64,000 nt of DNA. It comes from Prosopocoilus inquinatus. Taxonomy: Eukaryota > Arthropoda > Insecta > Coleoptera > Lucanidae. Each line of letters begins with the position of its first letter. The first letter of the stretch is position 1. The stretch spans positions 38,554,001-38,618,000 of the forward strand of contig CM069873.1 of NCBI GenBank assembly GCA_036172665.1, read 5' to 3'. A model generated the notes under the pieces. The model was not told the origin of the DNA and did no database searches. It saw nothing but the letters and a program-made list of their open reading frames with translations. Both the position numbers and the translations under genes were made by a program. Positions 19,111-29,989 of the stretch are shown piece after piece.

Positions 19111-19494
19111 ATGACTATTGATAAGTTTGGAAGACACGTTCATAAACACACAGTTTTCAAACACATTGCTGCTACACCATTATTTTACGAAACATTATTA
19201 GACTTTCAGAGTCAAGAGCTTAACGGCGAAAGTGTATATTTGCTTTCAAATAGAGGTCACCGAACGACATATACGGTCCAAGAAACTTGCGTTGTTAAAA
19301 AAGTACTTATTCATCAACCTACTATTGTCAACATTACAGTATCCATCAACGCTATAAATTGTACTGATACTTTAATTGGAAGAACGTTGAATGTGGGAGA
19401 TCAAATCTCGTTTACTTGCACATCTTCAGTTTGTGCAGTTCCATTATTTGTTGAATTCATCGTAAGAAAACGAGTTCTAACTGAAAATGTCTAA
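19111..19494 (+). CDS. Small beta-rich Polinton protein
   Basis: 127 residues starting MTIDKFGRHVHKH, then alternating hydrophobic strands (VYLLSNRGHRTTYTV, PTIVNITVSINAINC, PLFVEFIVRKRVL). It resembles a short protein often placed before the integrase in insect Polintons. It may be a virion accessory protein, but nothing in the sequence proves this. Its stop overlaps the integrase ATG by 8 nt. Intact. Confidence 0.55.
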   Translation: MTIDKFGRHVHKHTVFKHIAATPLFYETLLDFQSQELNGESVYLLSNRGHRTTYTVQETCVVKKVLIHQPTIVNITVSINAINCTDTLIGRTLNVGDQISFTCTSSVCAVPLFVEFIVRKRVLTENV

Positions 19495-20430
19495 TCTATC
19501 TTCTAATGTGAAACGTGATGTTGTTAATGAGTTGCACAAACCAGCAAGGAAAAACTTTCGCCGTCGTCGAGTAATAATAAAAGGACTCAGAGATCTCTTC
19601 CAAGCAGAATTAATTGAAATGCTACCTTATGCCAAGATAAACAAAGGATACAAGTACATTCTGACAGTGATCAACGCATTTTCCAAGTATGATGGGGAAT
19701 ACCATTAAAAAATAAGACAGGTAAAGAAGTAACCAAAGCTTTTCAATCGATTTTATCTGAAGGTAGAAATTCTGTACCGAAAAATATACAAACAGATAAC
19801 GGAGAGGAATTTTACAATGCAGAGTTCCAAAATTTAATGAAGAAATATAGAATTAATCACTATAGCGCATACTCTAATTTAAAAAGTTCGATAGTCGAAA
19901 GATTTAATAGAACCCTAAAACAAAAAATGTGGAAAGAATTTAGCATGCAAGGAAATTTCGGATGGTTCAATTTATTACCAAAGCTAATTGAAGAATACAA
20001 TAACACTGTTCACAGTACGACGGGTTACAAACCCAGCAAGATAAATCAAAGAAATGCGCAAAGTATTTTACAGTCCGTCTACAGCAACCTTAAAATTGTG
20101 GATCCAAGAATTGCAAAATTTAAAATTGGAGATCATGTGCGCATCAGTAAATACAGACAAGCATTTTCGAAGATGTACACTCCGAATTGGTCCAACGAAA
20201 TATTTACTATTTCGTCGGTGCAGAATACTAATCCCAGAACATATCTAATTAAAGACGCTGATGGTGAAGCCATTCTTGGTGGGTTATATGAGTACGAGTT
20301 ACAAAAAGTAAAACATCCAGATGTATATTTAATTAATGTATTGAGAGAAAAAGGTAATAAAGCGCTCGTAAGTTATTTAGGATTGAGTTCTAAACATGAT
20401 TCATGGATACCAAAACGAAATGTTTTATAA
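19487..20430 (+). pseudogene. INT: Polinton retroviral-type integrase with chromodomain, broken
   Basis: Starts at ATG 19487 (ELHKPARKNFRRRRVIIKG). The rve core shows FQAELIEMLPYAK, IQTDNGEEFYN (second Asp) and SIVERFNRTLKQKM (Glu). The family normally has Ala-Asp at the first catalytic position; here it reads Ala-Glu, apparently a D-to-E change. A 1-nt deletion near 19692-19696 (after FSKYD) shifts frame; the open frame then runs to 20430. The end is chromodomain-like (VYLINVLREKGNKALVSYLG ... DSWIPKRNV). In an intact Polinton this enzyme integrates the linear genome, giving the 6-bp duplication. Frameshift plus altered active site make this copy inactive. Confidence 0.9.
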
Positions 20431-20576
20431 TAAATATTTATTAACTACAACTGTAAACATGCAATACTCACAATACACAATAAATGAATTTTACAAATTA
20501 ATTTATTTACTTTCTAACAGAACTTATAAATAAAACATACTTTATTTATTTTCTAATTCTTTTTTCAGTTTTTCAA

Positions 20577-23500
20577 TTAGTTTTTTAGTTTTTTATCTCT
20601 TTCTGTATCAGGAATTTTATGGTGACCCCACGCCAGAGTATGAATTTTGTCATCCAAAATATAACGTTTATCGTCTTTAGATGATAAGGCAATTTTATTT
20701 TTCAACTCCGTATACACCGTATGAAAATCCGAGTGAAACACGTACATCTTTTTAAAAATAAAACCATCTCGTTCAATGATTTCTTTGTAGTCATCTACAG
20801 ATAAGTATTTATCTATAACGTATTTTTTAACACCTTTTGCTTTCTTAGTACATTTTGAAATAAGCTTTACACAGTAGGCTTTCGCACCTGTCCCGATAAA
20901 AGATTCTATAACCTGTCCTGCGTATTCGTCTTTAAATCGTCCAATAACTGATTCAGTTCGAGGCATTTCATGTACATTATTCGGTGGGTAATTTGAAGTA
21001 TCAAATTTATCTAAATTTTGCTTTATGTCATCGTATACATTATCAGTATTAACGGTCAGTATTAAACTATCCGTATCAGTATATAATAAAGCTGCTCTAT
21101 TGTTATATTTTCGCTTTATAAAATTGTAATAAAAATCGTACATTACTGTTTTTGATATTTCCAAAACACAAAACCCTACGTATAAAGGTTTATTATAATT
21201 TACTTGTACTTTGCATAATTCTATTGCGGCCAGGTGATCACTAAAAATTTTACTCGATTTATAGTTGGGTTTAGCTATCAATGATTCAGCTCCCGGTCTT
21301 CGATTATGGGTTTCCCAGCTGGTGGCCAATTTAATGTCGACGCGATTCTCAACATTTTCCATAGTTTTACCGAAAACACTATTATTAATTCGTTTTTAGC
21401 TTCAGCTCGTTTTTGTGAATTAAAGTCTATGTATATTTTTAGCCAACGAGATTGCTTAAATTTAATTGCCCTATGAATTTGGTTTAATATTAAACCATTT
21501 TCCAAACATTGTTTCAGATTTAAATAGTGAATTATGTATTTCCTTTTGTTGTACAGATTTGGAAGAAGTTTACCATATTTCGAATTTGGTGGAATTATGT
21601 TTTCCGGACAAACTGGTAATTCGTTGTGGTTGTTATGTAAATGAGTCGGGTATTCCAAATCTACTTCGAATATGTACCCGACATCTGAATTTTCTTCTAA
21701 CTCTGAAATGTTAAGATTGTTAATCTCTTCTGTACACAACCAAGTAAATTCTCCCCACGGAAATCTGGAACACATTGCGTGACCGTACAGATTTGTAGCA
21801 TCAAGATATAGTAAATATTTAGTTGCCTTCTTAGAGTCAAAACCATGCACAAATTTATTATTAGCGTTTTCGATTCTTTTAGTGCACATACTCACTCCAC
21901 CGCGTATACCCATTCTAAAAAAATGTAGCATATCAACATCTTGCAGTAACTCTAATTTAATTTTTGTCATTCTTAACATTGCATCCCAACTTAATCCTGG
22001 AGCGGTGAAAAAATGGCAAGGATCTAGTTTGTAATTATCAATACAAAGGTCTCTGAAATTTTCAAATACGTCTGCCAACAGTAAAACATCAGATGTTACG
22101 TATACATTACTGTAATCACCCATAGTTTTACAGTTAAATAAATTCCAAACGCGCTGTGCTCTCTCATAATATTCATCACTTACGTGTTCATCATACAGCA
22201 CATCATAAAAATCTTTCTTAGAAGGTAAAGTGTCAAAATCTAATTTCATGAGTGAGTCAATAAAACAATACGGGAAAATTCCTTTTTGACGTATTAATTT
22301 AAACATCTCCTCATCGTTAAAATATTTTCTAATTTCCCTACATTGCCAATCTTCCAAGTATGAACTTAATTTCTCTAAAGACGATTGCATGAAACGAAAA
22401 GAATCTACAAATCTTATTTTGAAATATACTTTACGCTTTCTACCTTTACAGTCTGTCTTATCCCCCACGTGTATTAATTTCGAAAAGGATATATATTTTT
22501 CCTTATTTTGTGCGATCACGTCCACATCTTCACCTTCTAATGCCATTGTCTTTACAAACAAGTGACTGTCATAATTAGAAAGATTATGAAAAAACACTGG
22601 AATAAATTTTGGTATTTTAAAATTAATGTTGCACACAGAGTGAGCAGCACCTCTAAACGCTCCCGATAAATGTTCGTGATCACGCACCTTCTCCTTAACA
22701 TCTAAAATTGGTTTTTCACAAATATGACACATTGTTGCACGGTCGTATGCCTCTTTTTCTTCTCGTGTTAAATCAGTCATCAGCTCAATTTTACTTAAAT
22801 ATTTATCGTAAATTTCTTTAATATCTTTTTCTAACCATTTTATAAACTCAGTGGCGGCATTCTCTCCGCGATATAACTTTAACATTGACAAATTTGCATT
22901 GAAACTGCACTTAATGTAATATGCAAATGAATGAGGTTCGTGTTCATAACACTTAACAGTGAAAGATTTATCTGGATTTGGTTCTACTCTGTCCAGTGGT
23001 TTTAGCAATGCTTCGAAATCGGCATATATAACAAAAGGAAGTTTTAACTGTTTTTCAAAATTTTCAAATTGTAATATATTCTCTGGCAAAGATTCACCAT
23101 ACTTATTTATTTTTAACTCTGTCGATGGTAAAACTGTTTTGATAACTTTACAGTCTTCCCTCTCGTGTCGTTGCAATTTTTCAATACATGGAAAATACAC
23201 TAAACATCCTTCACAAATATATTTCTCGTGACCGTGATGTGAAGTCTGTTTTGACACTAAACGTGATAAATTTTTAATCCAACAATAGTGAGTATTTCCG
23301 TTGTTGTCATCAATTAATAATAAGTTTATATGAATATTTTTTCTATTTTTAGTAAAATGTAACGGTCCTACAACTTCATCAACCGTAACCTTACCATTAT
23401 AATGGGAACCGAGTCCGTAGACATTTATAGAAATATTGTTCTTGCTTTCAAATTTCTTCACGTCACAAACTTTCAGTGGAAATTCTAGGTCAGTGAAATC

Positions 23501-24369
23501 CGCTACTGTGTTATAATGGGGATACGAAGACATCCTTTGAGGAAGACCTGTCGGTTGACACATCGCTGACGTTATCGCCCAGGCAAAGCAAGCGTTGTCG
23601 TTATTTCTAACATTTATGACAGCTTTCTTCGCACTTATTGAAGACGGTAATGGCATGAAGCTGGATGCTTTCAGTGGATTGTATTTATTAATGTTGACTT
23701 CCATATATAAAATTCTGCACAAAGTCCATCCTGTAACAATATTTGCAACTTTAAGTTTTATTCTAAACGATTGCACCTATTATTTGTTTTACCTGAATCT
23801 CGCTCCTGAAATTCCGACATTTTTACATGTATTTCGTTTACAAAATCACGATATATATTGTATATATCAGTTCCAAAACAACTTATTTTATTCTTGGTGT
23901 TAAAAGATTTTATCTCAGAACTTTCTTTAGAATCTAAGAAATATACTCCGAAAATTTCCACATTCCACTTTAATGCTTTATGGATGTCTAATATACTTTG
24001 AACCAAAGTTAGTACTTTTTCTTGAATATTGTACATAAAATCCTCGACATCGACATAATTGTAAGGTTCCGTTATACGGTACGTTACGATTTTGTCTCCG
24101 AATGCACCAGCTATCTTCTCCACGCCGTTATCTACGACCACAAAAGCATTACTTTTATGTGAATTACTACGCAAATGTGCTGATATACACTTTCTGCTGA
24201 CGTATATTTCACACACATCACATTTCATAACGTTCACCTGGTCAACAACTTTGGACGGTCCGGCAATTTCATCTAATTTCAAACGTTTTCCCTGGCATGA
24301 CGTACGCAAATGACGATTCATATTATCGATTCGTGTAAATTGTTTGCCACACTGATTGCAATCAAACAT
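20577..24369 (-). pseudogene. PolB: Polinton protein-primed DNA polymerase B, broken
   Basis: Exon 1 (24369-23793) has two zinc-finger-like motifs (CNQCGKQFTRIDNMNRHLRTSC; CDVCEIYVSRKC) and ends in FQERDSG. A 62-nt intron (23792-23731; donor GTAAAACAAA, acceptor TGTTACAG) joins it in frame to GWTLCRILYMEVNINKYNP. Exon 2 carries exonuclease motifs YADFEALL and FFHNLSNYDSHLF, a CHICEKP...DHEH zinc site and palm motif A YLDATNLYGHAM. Near 21360-21400 a deletion of about nine codons plus frameshift removes the first half of motif B (the KLM before NNSVFGKT). The rest, including motif C YTDTDSL, continues in another frame to 20577. No functional polymerase can be made. Confidence 0.93.
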
Positions 24370-24546
24370 GTTTTATAATTTTAATAAGCACTATCACGTT
24401 CACTACGTTCAATAAGTTGGTAAACTCAATCTGAGGGTCAACCGTCGTCTGCGGGTATCAAATTAAACACCTCCTTAAATAGGTACATATTCAATAACAA
24501 GTTGGGTCAGGGTTATTTCAAAACAATTACATTTGAGTCACCGCGC

Positions 24547-24955
24547 TTCAAGGTCCGTTACGAGGTCACCTCAGTCATTTCAAGGTCGCCTCAAGGTCAT
24601 CCCAAGGTCACTTCACGGTCATTTAGAGGTCACCTCAGAGTCATTTCAAGGTCATTTCAAGGTTACCTCAAGGTCACCTCGAGGTCATTTCAAGGTCATC
24701 TCAAGGTCATTTCAAGGTCATCTCAAGGTCATTTCAAGGTCACCTCAAGGTCATTTCAAGGTCACCTCAAGGTCATTTCAAGGTCATTTCAAGGTCACCT
24801 CAAGGTCATTTCAAGGTCACCTCAAGGTCATTTCAAGGTCACCTCAAGGTCATTTCAAGGTCACCTCAAGGTCATTTCAAGGTCACCTCAAGGTCATTTC
24901 AAGGTCATTTCAAGGTCACCACAAGGTCATTTCAAGGTCACCTCAAGGTCATGAC
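24547..24955. repeat. 11-bp tandem array of TCAAGGTCA units
   Basis: About 36 units of TCAAGGTCAtt / TCAAGGTCAcc in alternation (22-bp higher order), with roughly 25 perfect TCAAGGTCA copies; the earliest units are degenerate. It abuts the right TIR. Open frames across it are repeat artefacts. Confidence 0.95.
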
Positions 24956-24970
24956 CTTGACCTTGAAGCT

Positions 24971-25083
24971 CATGGTGGGGTCACGTCAGGAATAGGCCGA
25001 TTCTGGAACCTCCTCCGACCTTGACCTTGAATTTTATTGGTCAAGGTCGGAGGAGGTTCCAGAATCGGCCTATTCCTACTACT
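24971..25083 (-). repeat. Polinton right terminal inverted repeat with internal hairpin
   Basis: Inverted copy of 6321-6433. Perfect 39-bp arms at 24988-25026 and 25039-25077 enclose the loop TTGAATTTTATT. It is followed by ACTACT and the AATACT duplication at 25084-25089. Confidence 0.93.
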
Positions 25084-25189
25084 AATACTTTTCTGATTTC
25101 GCTCTTGAGTAATGTAGATTCACCTCGATGTAACACCTTTTCTTTGTACTTCCATTCTTCTCGAAATAATATTTTTTACACCCGCAATG

Positions 25190-25203
25190 CTGGGCCCATA
25201 ACC
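25190..25203 (-). other. Copia primer-binding site (initiator-tRNA half type)
   Basis: On the minus strand the 5' LTR is followed at once by GGTTATGGGCCCAG, the Copia-type site complementary to the anticodon-arm region of initiator methionine tRNA rather than its 3' end. The ~100 bp between this and the Polinton (25090-25189) is 5' untranslated Copia sequence with no gene. Confidence 0.85.
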
Positions 25204-25378
25204 TTTTGAGGTTTAATGGTACTGTGATTATATTTTAGAGAAGAAAAATGTACTATTGTCAAAACGGAAGCTCTTTTATTTATATTATTTTTAATTATAA
25301 CTACCTTTTATTTTATCATAACCTACTATCAATACGTAACTTTTGTAAATCTGAACAGTAAAACTGTCTAACACAACA
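25204..25378 (-). repeat. Copia 5' LTR
   Basis: 175 bp, three differences from 2321-2495; next to the primer-binding site on its inner side and the CTTTA duplication on its outer side. Confidence 0.93.
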
Positions 25379-26146
25379 CTTTATAACCCCCAAAGACGTC
25401 GAGGCCTCTCCCCAAAACTGCAGACCTCTTGGGAAGGTCCTTACAAAGTGATGAAACGGATCAACGACGTCGTTTACCGCATCAAGAAGGTCCCCCATGG
25501 CAAACCCAAAGTAGTCCATTTCAACCGGGTAGCCCCTTACCATGGAGAAGCAGATGAAGGGACAGTACAAAGGGCGCAAGTTTCCGAAGTGAACTTCGAA
25601 ACCTTCATGTCTCATCACGCCGAAGGAAGCAAGGCACGGTTTGGAGTGACCACGGAGAAGCAACAAGATCTCTTTAAAGTGCCACTGGAGTACAGTCTGG
25701 CCCACTGCGTAGCAGAAGACCTGAAAATGTCCAAAGGAATCGCTCAGGTGTTTAGGAAGAAATTTGGCCAAATCGAGGAGCTCCGAAGACAGCATCCCGT
25801 GGTAGGCAAGAGCTTGCAGATCATTGATTCGACGGCAGATCGGAGGCGCCACGTGCATTATTTAGTCACTAAGAAGACATCAAGCGGTAAACCTGACTAT
25901 CAAAGTATGTGGAGAGCCCTACATAGCCTGAGGAGACAGCTAATAGAGAACCATCAGATGAAGTTAGCCTTCCCCAAATTGGGCTGCAGATTGGACGGAC
26001 TAGACTGGAGAGTAATTCGAAGCATGCTGGAAGTCATCTTCCACAGAACGGGAATTGAAGTCCTAGTCTGCAGCCACCACCCACAGGCAACAGTGAGCAA
26101 CAGCAAAACCGGTGACTGCTACTTTTTCAGCGATCGTCGAAGTTAG
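25379..26146 (+). mobile_element. Gypsy-A right part
   Basis: Resumes the Gypsy-A pol frame broken at 2321 and runs to its stop. Both parts share the codon frame at the TAT codon of the target duplication. Confidence 0.93.
25384..26146 (+). CDS. Gypsy-A integrase GPY/F segment fused to a TARG1/OARD1-type macrodomain
   Basis: Open from the Copia junction to TAG 26144-26146 with no stop. It begins with the integrase GPY/F region (QTSWEGPYKVMKRINDVVY; VVHFNRVAPY). After a ~40-residue linker, 25661-26071 matches the macrodomain of the TARG1/OARD1 branch: DLFKVPLEYSLAHCVAEDL, KGIAQVFRKKFG, HYLVTKKTSSGKPDY, FPKLGCRLDGLDW, IEVLVC. Human TARG1 uses a lysine in the equivalent TKK and an aspartate in the GC-x-LD motif to remove ADP-ribose from proteins; both are present here. 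I infer an ADP-ribose-binding or hydrolase module at the pol C-terminus, possibly countering host ADP-ribosylation. A ~20-residue tail follows. This part is undamaged. Confidence 0.85.
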
Positions 26147-27059
26147 ATTTTAGTGTGTAAATAAATTGTTACAAATAAATTAGATTGTAAACATTATTAA
26201 ATTACGGTTAAGTTTTTACCGAGTGTTTTATTCGTGTAAATAAATAAATTTAAACCCTAGAAACGTAACAATATATATACACTGTGTCCACATTTCGATG
26301 CTCATCATTGGCATCTCGGTTATTAGAAGACATAGAGCAACGGTTAAATGGGGAATATTTTGCAGAATTCAATGCTCACAACAAATCTCATTTCAAATTC
26401 ACCATAACTTTTTTAAATTTTAAGATAATTTAAGAAAACCAAAATTTTACTATTTCAAAATTCCTCAATAACTCGATAACACCTGATGTGACCTCTTCTA
26501 AACTTTTACATTGTTCAGACACTTTTTTAAGACAAAGTTTTTGATGCAAACAGAAACCTCCGATTGTCATTTGTTTTCAAGTTATTAGGGCTAACTTTTG
26601 TTTTTCATATGGCACCCATATTAGGGTTTTGGTTAGTTAGATAGTCTAAAAAGAGCTTTTCAACGATGTATAACATACCCGAAAAATTTTTATTTTTAGG
26701 GGAGATAGTAACAAAAACATAAACTAATCCCTTATGAAATTAGTTATGTATGTTGTATCACAAGAATTACATTTTAAGGAATATACTCCATTTTTAGAAT
26801 AATTATCTAATTGATCTTTACTACTTTAATATAAATCTCTAAATGATAAAATGGTCAAAAATGAAACTTTTAACCACATAGATTTTATTTTATAAGATAA
26901 AGAAAAAAAAAAGAAAAATGTGATAAAAATAATTAAATGATTCATTGGAATAACATGTATCATAAACTTTATTCCATAATTCACCTTCTAAGATCAATTT
27001 AAAACGTGTAATATTTGGTTCAGTAACTTCATTTTGTGGATTATTTTAGCAGAATTATG
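26147..27059. other. Gypsy-A 3' end and non-coding sequence
   Basis: 26153-26270 (TGTGTAAATAAATTG ... CGTAACA) could be the remaining start of the Gypsy-A 3' untranslated/LTR region, but no second copy is in the window to prove it. The rest is AT-rich with no gene I can support. Confidence 0.4.
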
Positions 27060-27540
27060 GTTGGTGCTGAAACTCTTTAGTGATAATTTTTGATAACATA
27101 TAGCAATCAAGGATTTTGTCAGAATTTGACGCAAATATGTTGTCAATTAAAGTAGATGTGATGTCTGTGATTCTGGTATGTTGATTTACATATGTTGCAA
27201 GTTCAAAAGATTAAAAAAAATTGAGTATGTCTACTGATTTTTCAGTAGTGTTCGCAAAGTTTACGTTAAAATCACCACAAACAATTACGATTTTATCGTT
27301 TCCAGCAATACATTCAAGTACAGCAAAAAGATTATCGATAAAAACATTCGTATTACCACTAGGTGACCGATATACACAGACGATAATACATTTAGAATTA
27401 TCTATTGCAAACTCAAAGTCTTTTTCCACACAAGTAACATTGCACTGTAAAGAACGAACATTATTTTTTTTACTAACAAAAATACAAACGCCTTTATTTA
27501 TGACTCTACAGTAGCTGTTAATTAAATTATAACCATAGGA
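27060..27540 (-). pseudogene. LINE endonuclease fragment
   Basis: Minus strand encodes part of an apurinic-endonuclease-type domain of a non-LTR retrotransposon: NKGVCIFVSKKNN, IIVCVYRSPSGNTNVFIDN, KIVIVCGDFNVNF (the DFN motif). After a stop/frameshift near 27211 it continues with ITDITSTLIDNIFAS. Only this domain remains; no RT is visible. Confidence 0.85.
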
Positions 27541-29989
27541 GATAAATTAGTTATTTCATCGCATCCAGGAACTAAAAGCAGATTTAGTCACTTCGTTTTA
27601 GACGGACGACCGAAACTGAATATAACGCCGAGGCTGCTCATAAGTTCTCTTTTTGAACAATAATTAAGTATTCAATAAGCCTGCGTAAGTATAAATCAAA
27701 TGCAAGTATGCTTTTGAAATTTGTGCTTTTAAGGGCTTGCCTCTCTGTAAATTTATTGATCACATAATGTTCTTGGGAACCATCACAATAATCCCCAAGG
27801 ATATTATTTCATATAGGTGGAAGACTTTAATTAATTTACATTCGTAATCGACGATTTTTGAAAAAAAAAACCTAAAACTTGTTCTTAAACTATTACTTAA
27901 ACATAAAAAAATAATTAAAACTAATAAAAGTTGACTAGGCTTGATTATAAAATTTTACATTTGTTTTATCTTTTAATGAACATAAGATTCAAAGAAAGAA
28001 AAATTATGAGTCGAGTAAAAGTAAAAGCTGGACTTTTACGGCATTAAACATTCGCTTACAAATTAATAGTGTCATCGAGGGGCATAATTTTCAAGCAGGG
28101 AATTTTACAAATTCTTCATTAATGAAACGTCGCCGTAAAGTCACGAATAAAACCAGCAAATTTTAAAATAATAATTAAATATTGCAATTAAAACTCTATA
28201 AATTAAGGCGAAATAATTAAAATTTGCTGTACATGGACGCCGTAAACCTTAAATGTTTCCGAAGCGTAATTGAGTTTGAACATTATTTTGTTATAAAACT
28301 TACTATTCAAGCTTTTATTTACCGCAAATATATGCACTTGGAGATCACACAACTGCAATCTATATATCCAGAAGTAATAAAAACGCCATAAAATTTATCA
28401 AATACTTAAGCTTCGTAAGCCGATATTGTTAGAGGTTATTCTGAGTTTGTTACTTAAAATTAAATCTGCAGCATTACTTACGAAGCGGTCAAGTAATAAA
28501 CAATTCCTGGATAATTAATCTCCACTTGATTCATTTAGTTTTTCTGTTTATTTATTATTTTAAATTTTATGAAAAACTGGTTATTATTTTTTATTTTAAA
28601 TTGGTTTTATAACCTGGAACTCTTTATCGATGTTAATTTCATTTTCAATTGGTAAATCTGAGGACAATAAAACATCATTTTCCAGTACCTACGTATACCT
28701 TCTATTAACGTGGTTACGTCCACTAGTGTCCTGCCACAAAAACCAATTTAAAATTGGAATACTATAACACCGGAAAGAAAAATTTATCAGAAACAATTAC
28801 TAATTGTAAGTCCCGCTAGGAACGTAGCATTGCTTTGAGATTTGAAACATATTTCGCCACCTCCTCGTATTATCAACAGGGAAGGATTTTTTCAATCGTG
28901 GACTAATCATATGCTGTAGTTGAATTTTTAGTACATTTGCCTAGGTATTGGAATGGCAGTGGCTAAATTTCTATACTGTTTTCCTTCACACGTTTCAGTT
29001 TCTTAAAGAATCGTAGATTTAAGGAAATCTAATTCAAGTTCCCTTGTTACACTCATCAATTTTATATTGGAAAATGATAACATATTTAAATTAGATGACA
29101 TTTTAAGTGAGAAAAGTTCTAAACAAATTAAATAAAATTCCACTTATAGCACACTTTTCAAAAGGTACTCTAAGTTTATCCAAACGTTTCAGACGTATTA
29201 TGTAGCTTCCCAAACACGCTGTTAAAAATGAAATGTGGTTCATATTTTGTGAACAGCTGTATAATTTGTTTATGAAATGTAATAAATTAACTGGAATTAT
29301 ATGCAAAATGGCTATTTGTTCCTATGACGTATATTAACAAAACTTTTACTTTTTTGTAACATATAAAACATTTTAGAAACAAATAAAGTAATTAAAAAAT
29401 GTACTACAAATGCATTTTTTAATATTATCGATTAAAAAAAATTAGCACAAAACGCTTCTGTATCCCTTAAAATCAACTTGGGAAATGTCACATAAAACTT
29501 AACTTGAACGGTATACAGCGTGGACACCAAGAAATGAATACCGCTTAAGAGTAAACTGCCTTTATTTTAGAAGATACCGGAAAATATCATAGGAATAAGT
29601 CGTTCAGAATTAAAAATAAAAGAAATCGCAATTGTGAATTACTCTTTATACTTACTACATTAGAAAATACTGGCGGAATTAAAGTGTTCGCCAAAATAAT
29701 GAATAGGAATATGAAATTTGTTCTTATTTATTTATTTGGTAGGAATGGATTAATTCAATGAATGATGAAAGCTACAAGAAAGGACAAAGTTTGGGAACGT
29801 ATTGAAAAGTCAATAACCTAACACCCTCTTGGGCACCCACACAGTTTAAAGAAAAGTTAATTTTACAGAATTTGAATTCTCTGAAATTGTTTTAACTAAA
29901 GCTTGTATAAACTGATAGTCTCGAAATAATTCAGAAAATAGTTCTATCATTGAATAATGTAATTGTTGATGGAGTTAACTGACCTTACG
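27541..29989. other. Non-coding AT-rich interval
   Basis: No gene, RNA or repeat boundary that I can support. Only short open frames without family resemblance. Confidence 0.5.

Larger units (their letters stand above)
6321..25083. mobile_element. Polinton/Maverick self-synthesising DNA transposon
   Basis: An 18,763-bp element starting AGTAGTAGG and ending in the reverse complement, with ~113-bp terminal inverted repeats and a 6-bp target duplication. It carries the Polinton set: adenain-type protease, minor and major capsid proteins, A32-like packaging ATPase, retroviral-type integrase and protein-primed DNA polymerase B, plus accessory proteins. All genes read rightward except polB, which reads inward from the right end. 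Protease, MCP, integrase, polymerase and one accessory gene are broken, so it is an inactive endogenous copy. Confidence 0.97.
2321..25378 (-). mobile_element. Ty1/Copia retrotransposon containing a Polinton
   Basis: A complete Copia element in minus orientation: two 175-bp LTRs, tRNA-half primer site, gag, protease remnant, integrase, RT, RNase H and polypurine tract. It entered the Gypsy-A integrase C-terminal region and is itself interrupted by an 18.8-kb Polinton about 60 bp upstream of the recognisable gag reading frame. LTR-to-LTR comparison by eye shows three substitutions in 175 bp. The protein frames carry several frameshifts and stops, so the element is inactive. Confidence 0.95.

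Noticed and set aside
24547..24955. CRISPR-like array
   Set aside because: 11-bp units without unique spacers in a eukaryotic transposon end.
24502..25024. Open frames of 150-163 codons
   Set aside because: They arise from the 11-bp repeat, which has no stop in two frames; the encoded sequence is a simple repeat.
25190..25203. tRNA gene fragment
   Set aside because: It is the Copia primer-binding site; no cloverleaf sequence surrounds it.
25661..26071. Host OARD1-like gene exon
   Set aside because: It is continuous with the Gypsy integrase GPY/F frame and has no splice acceptor, so it belongs to the retrotransposon.
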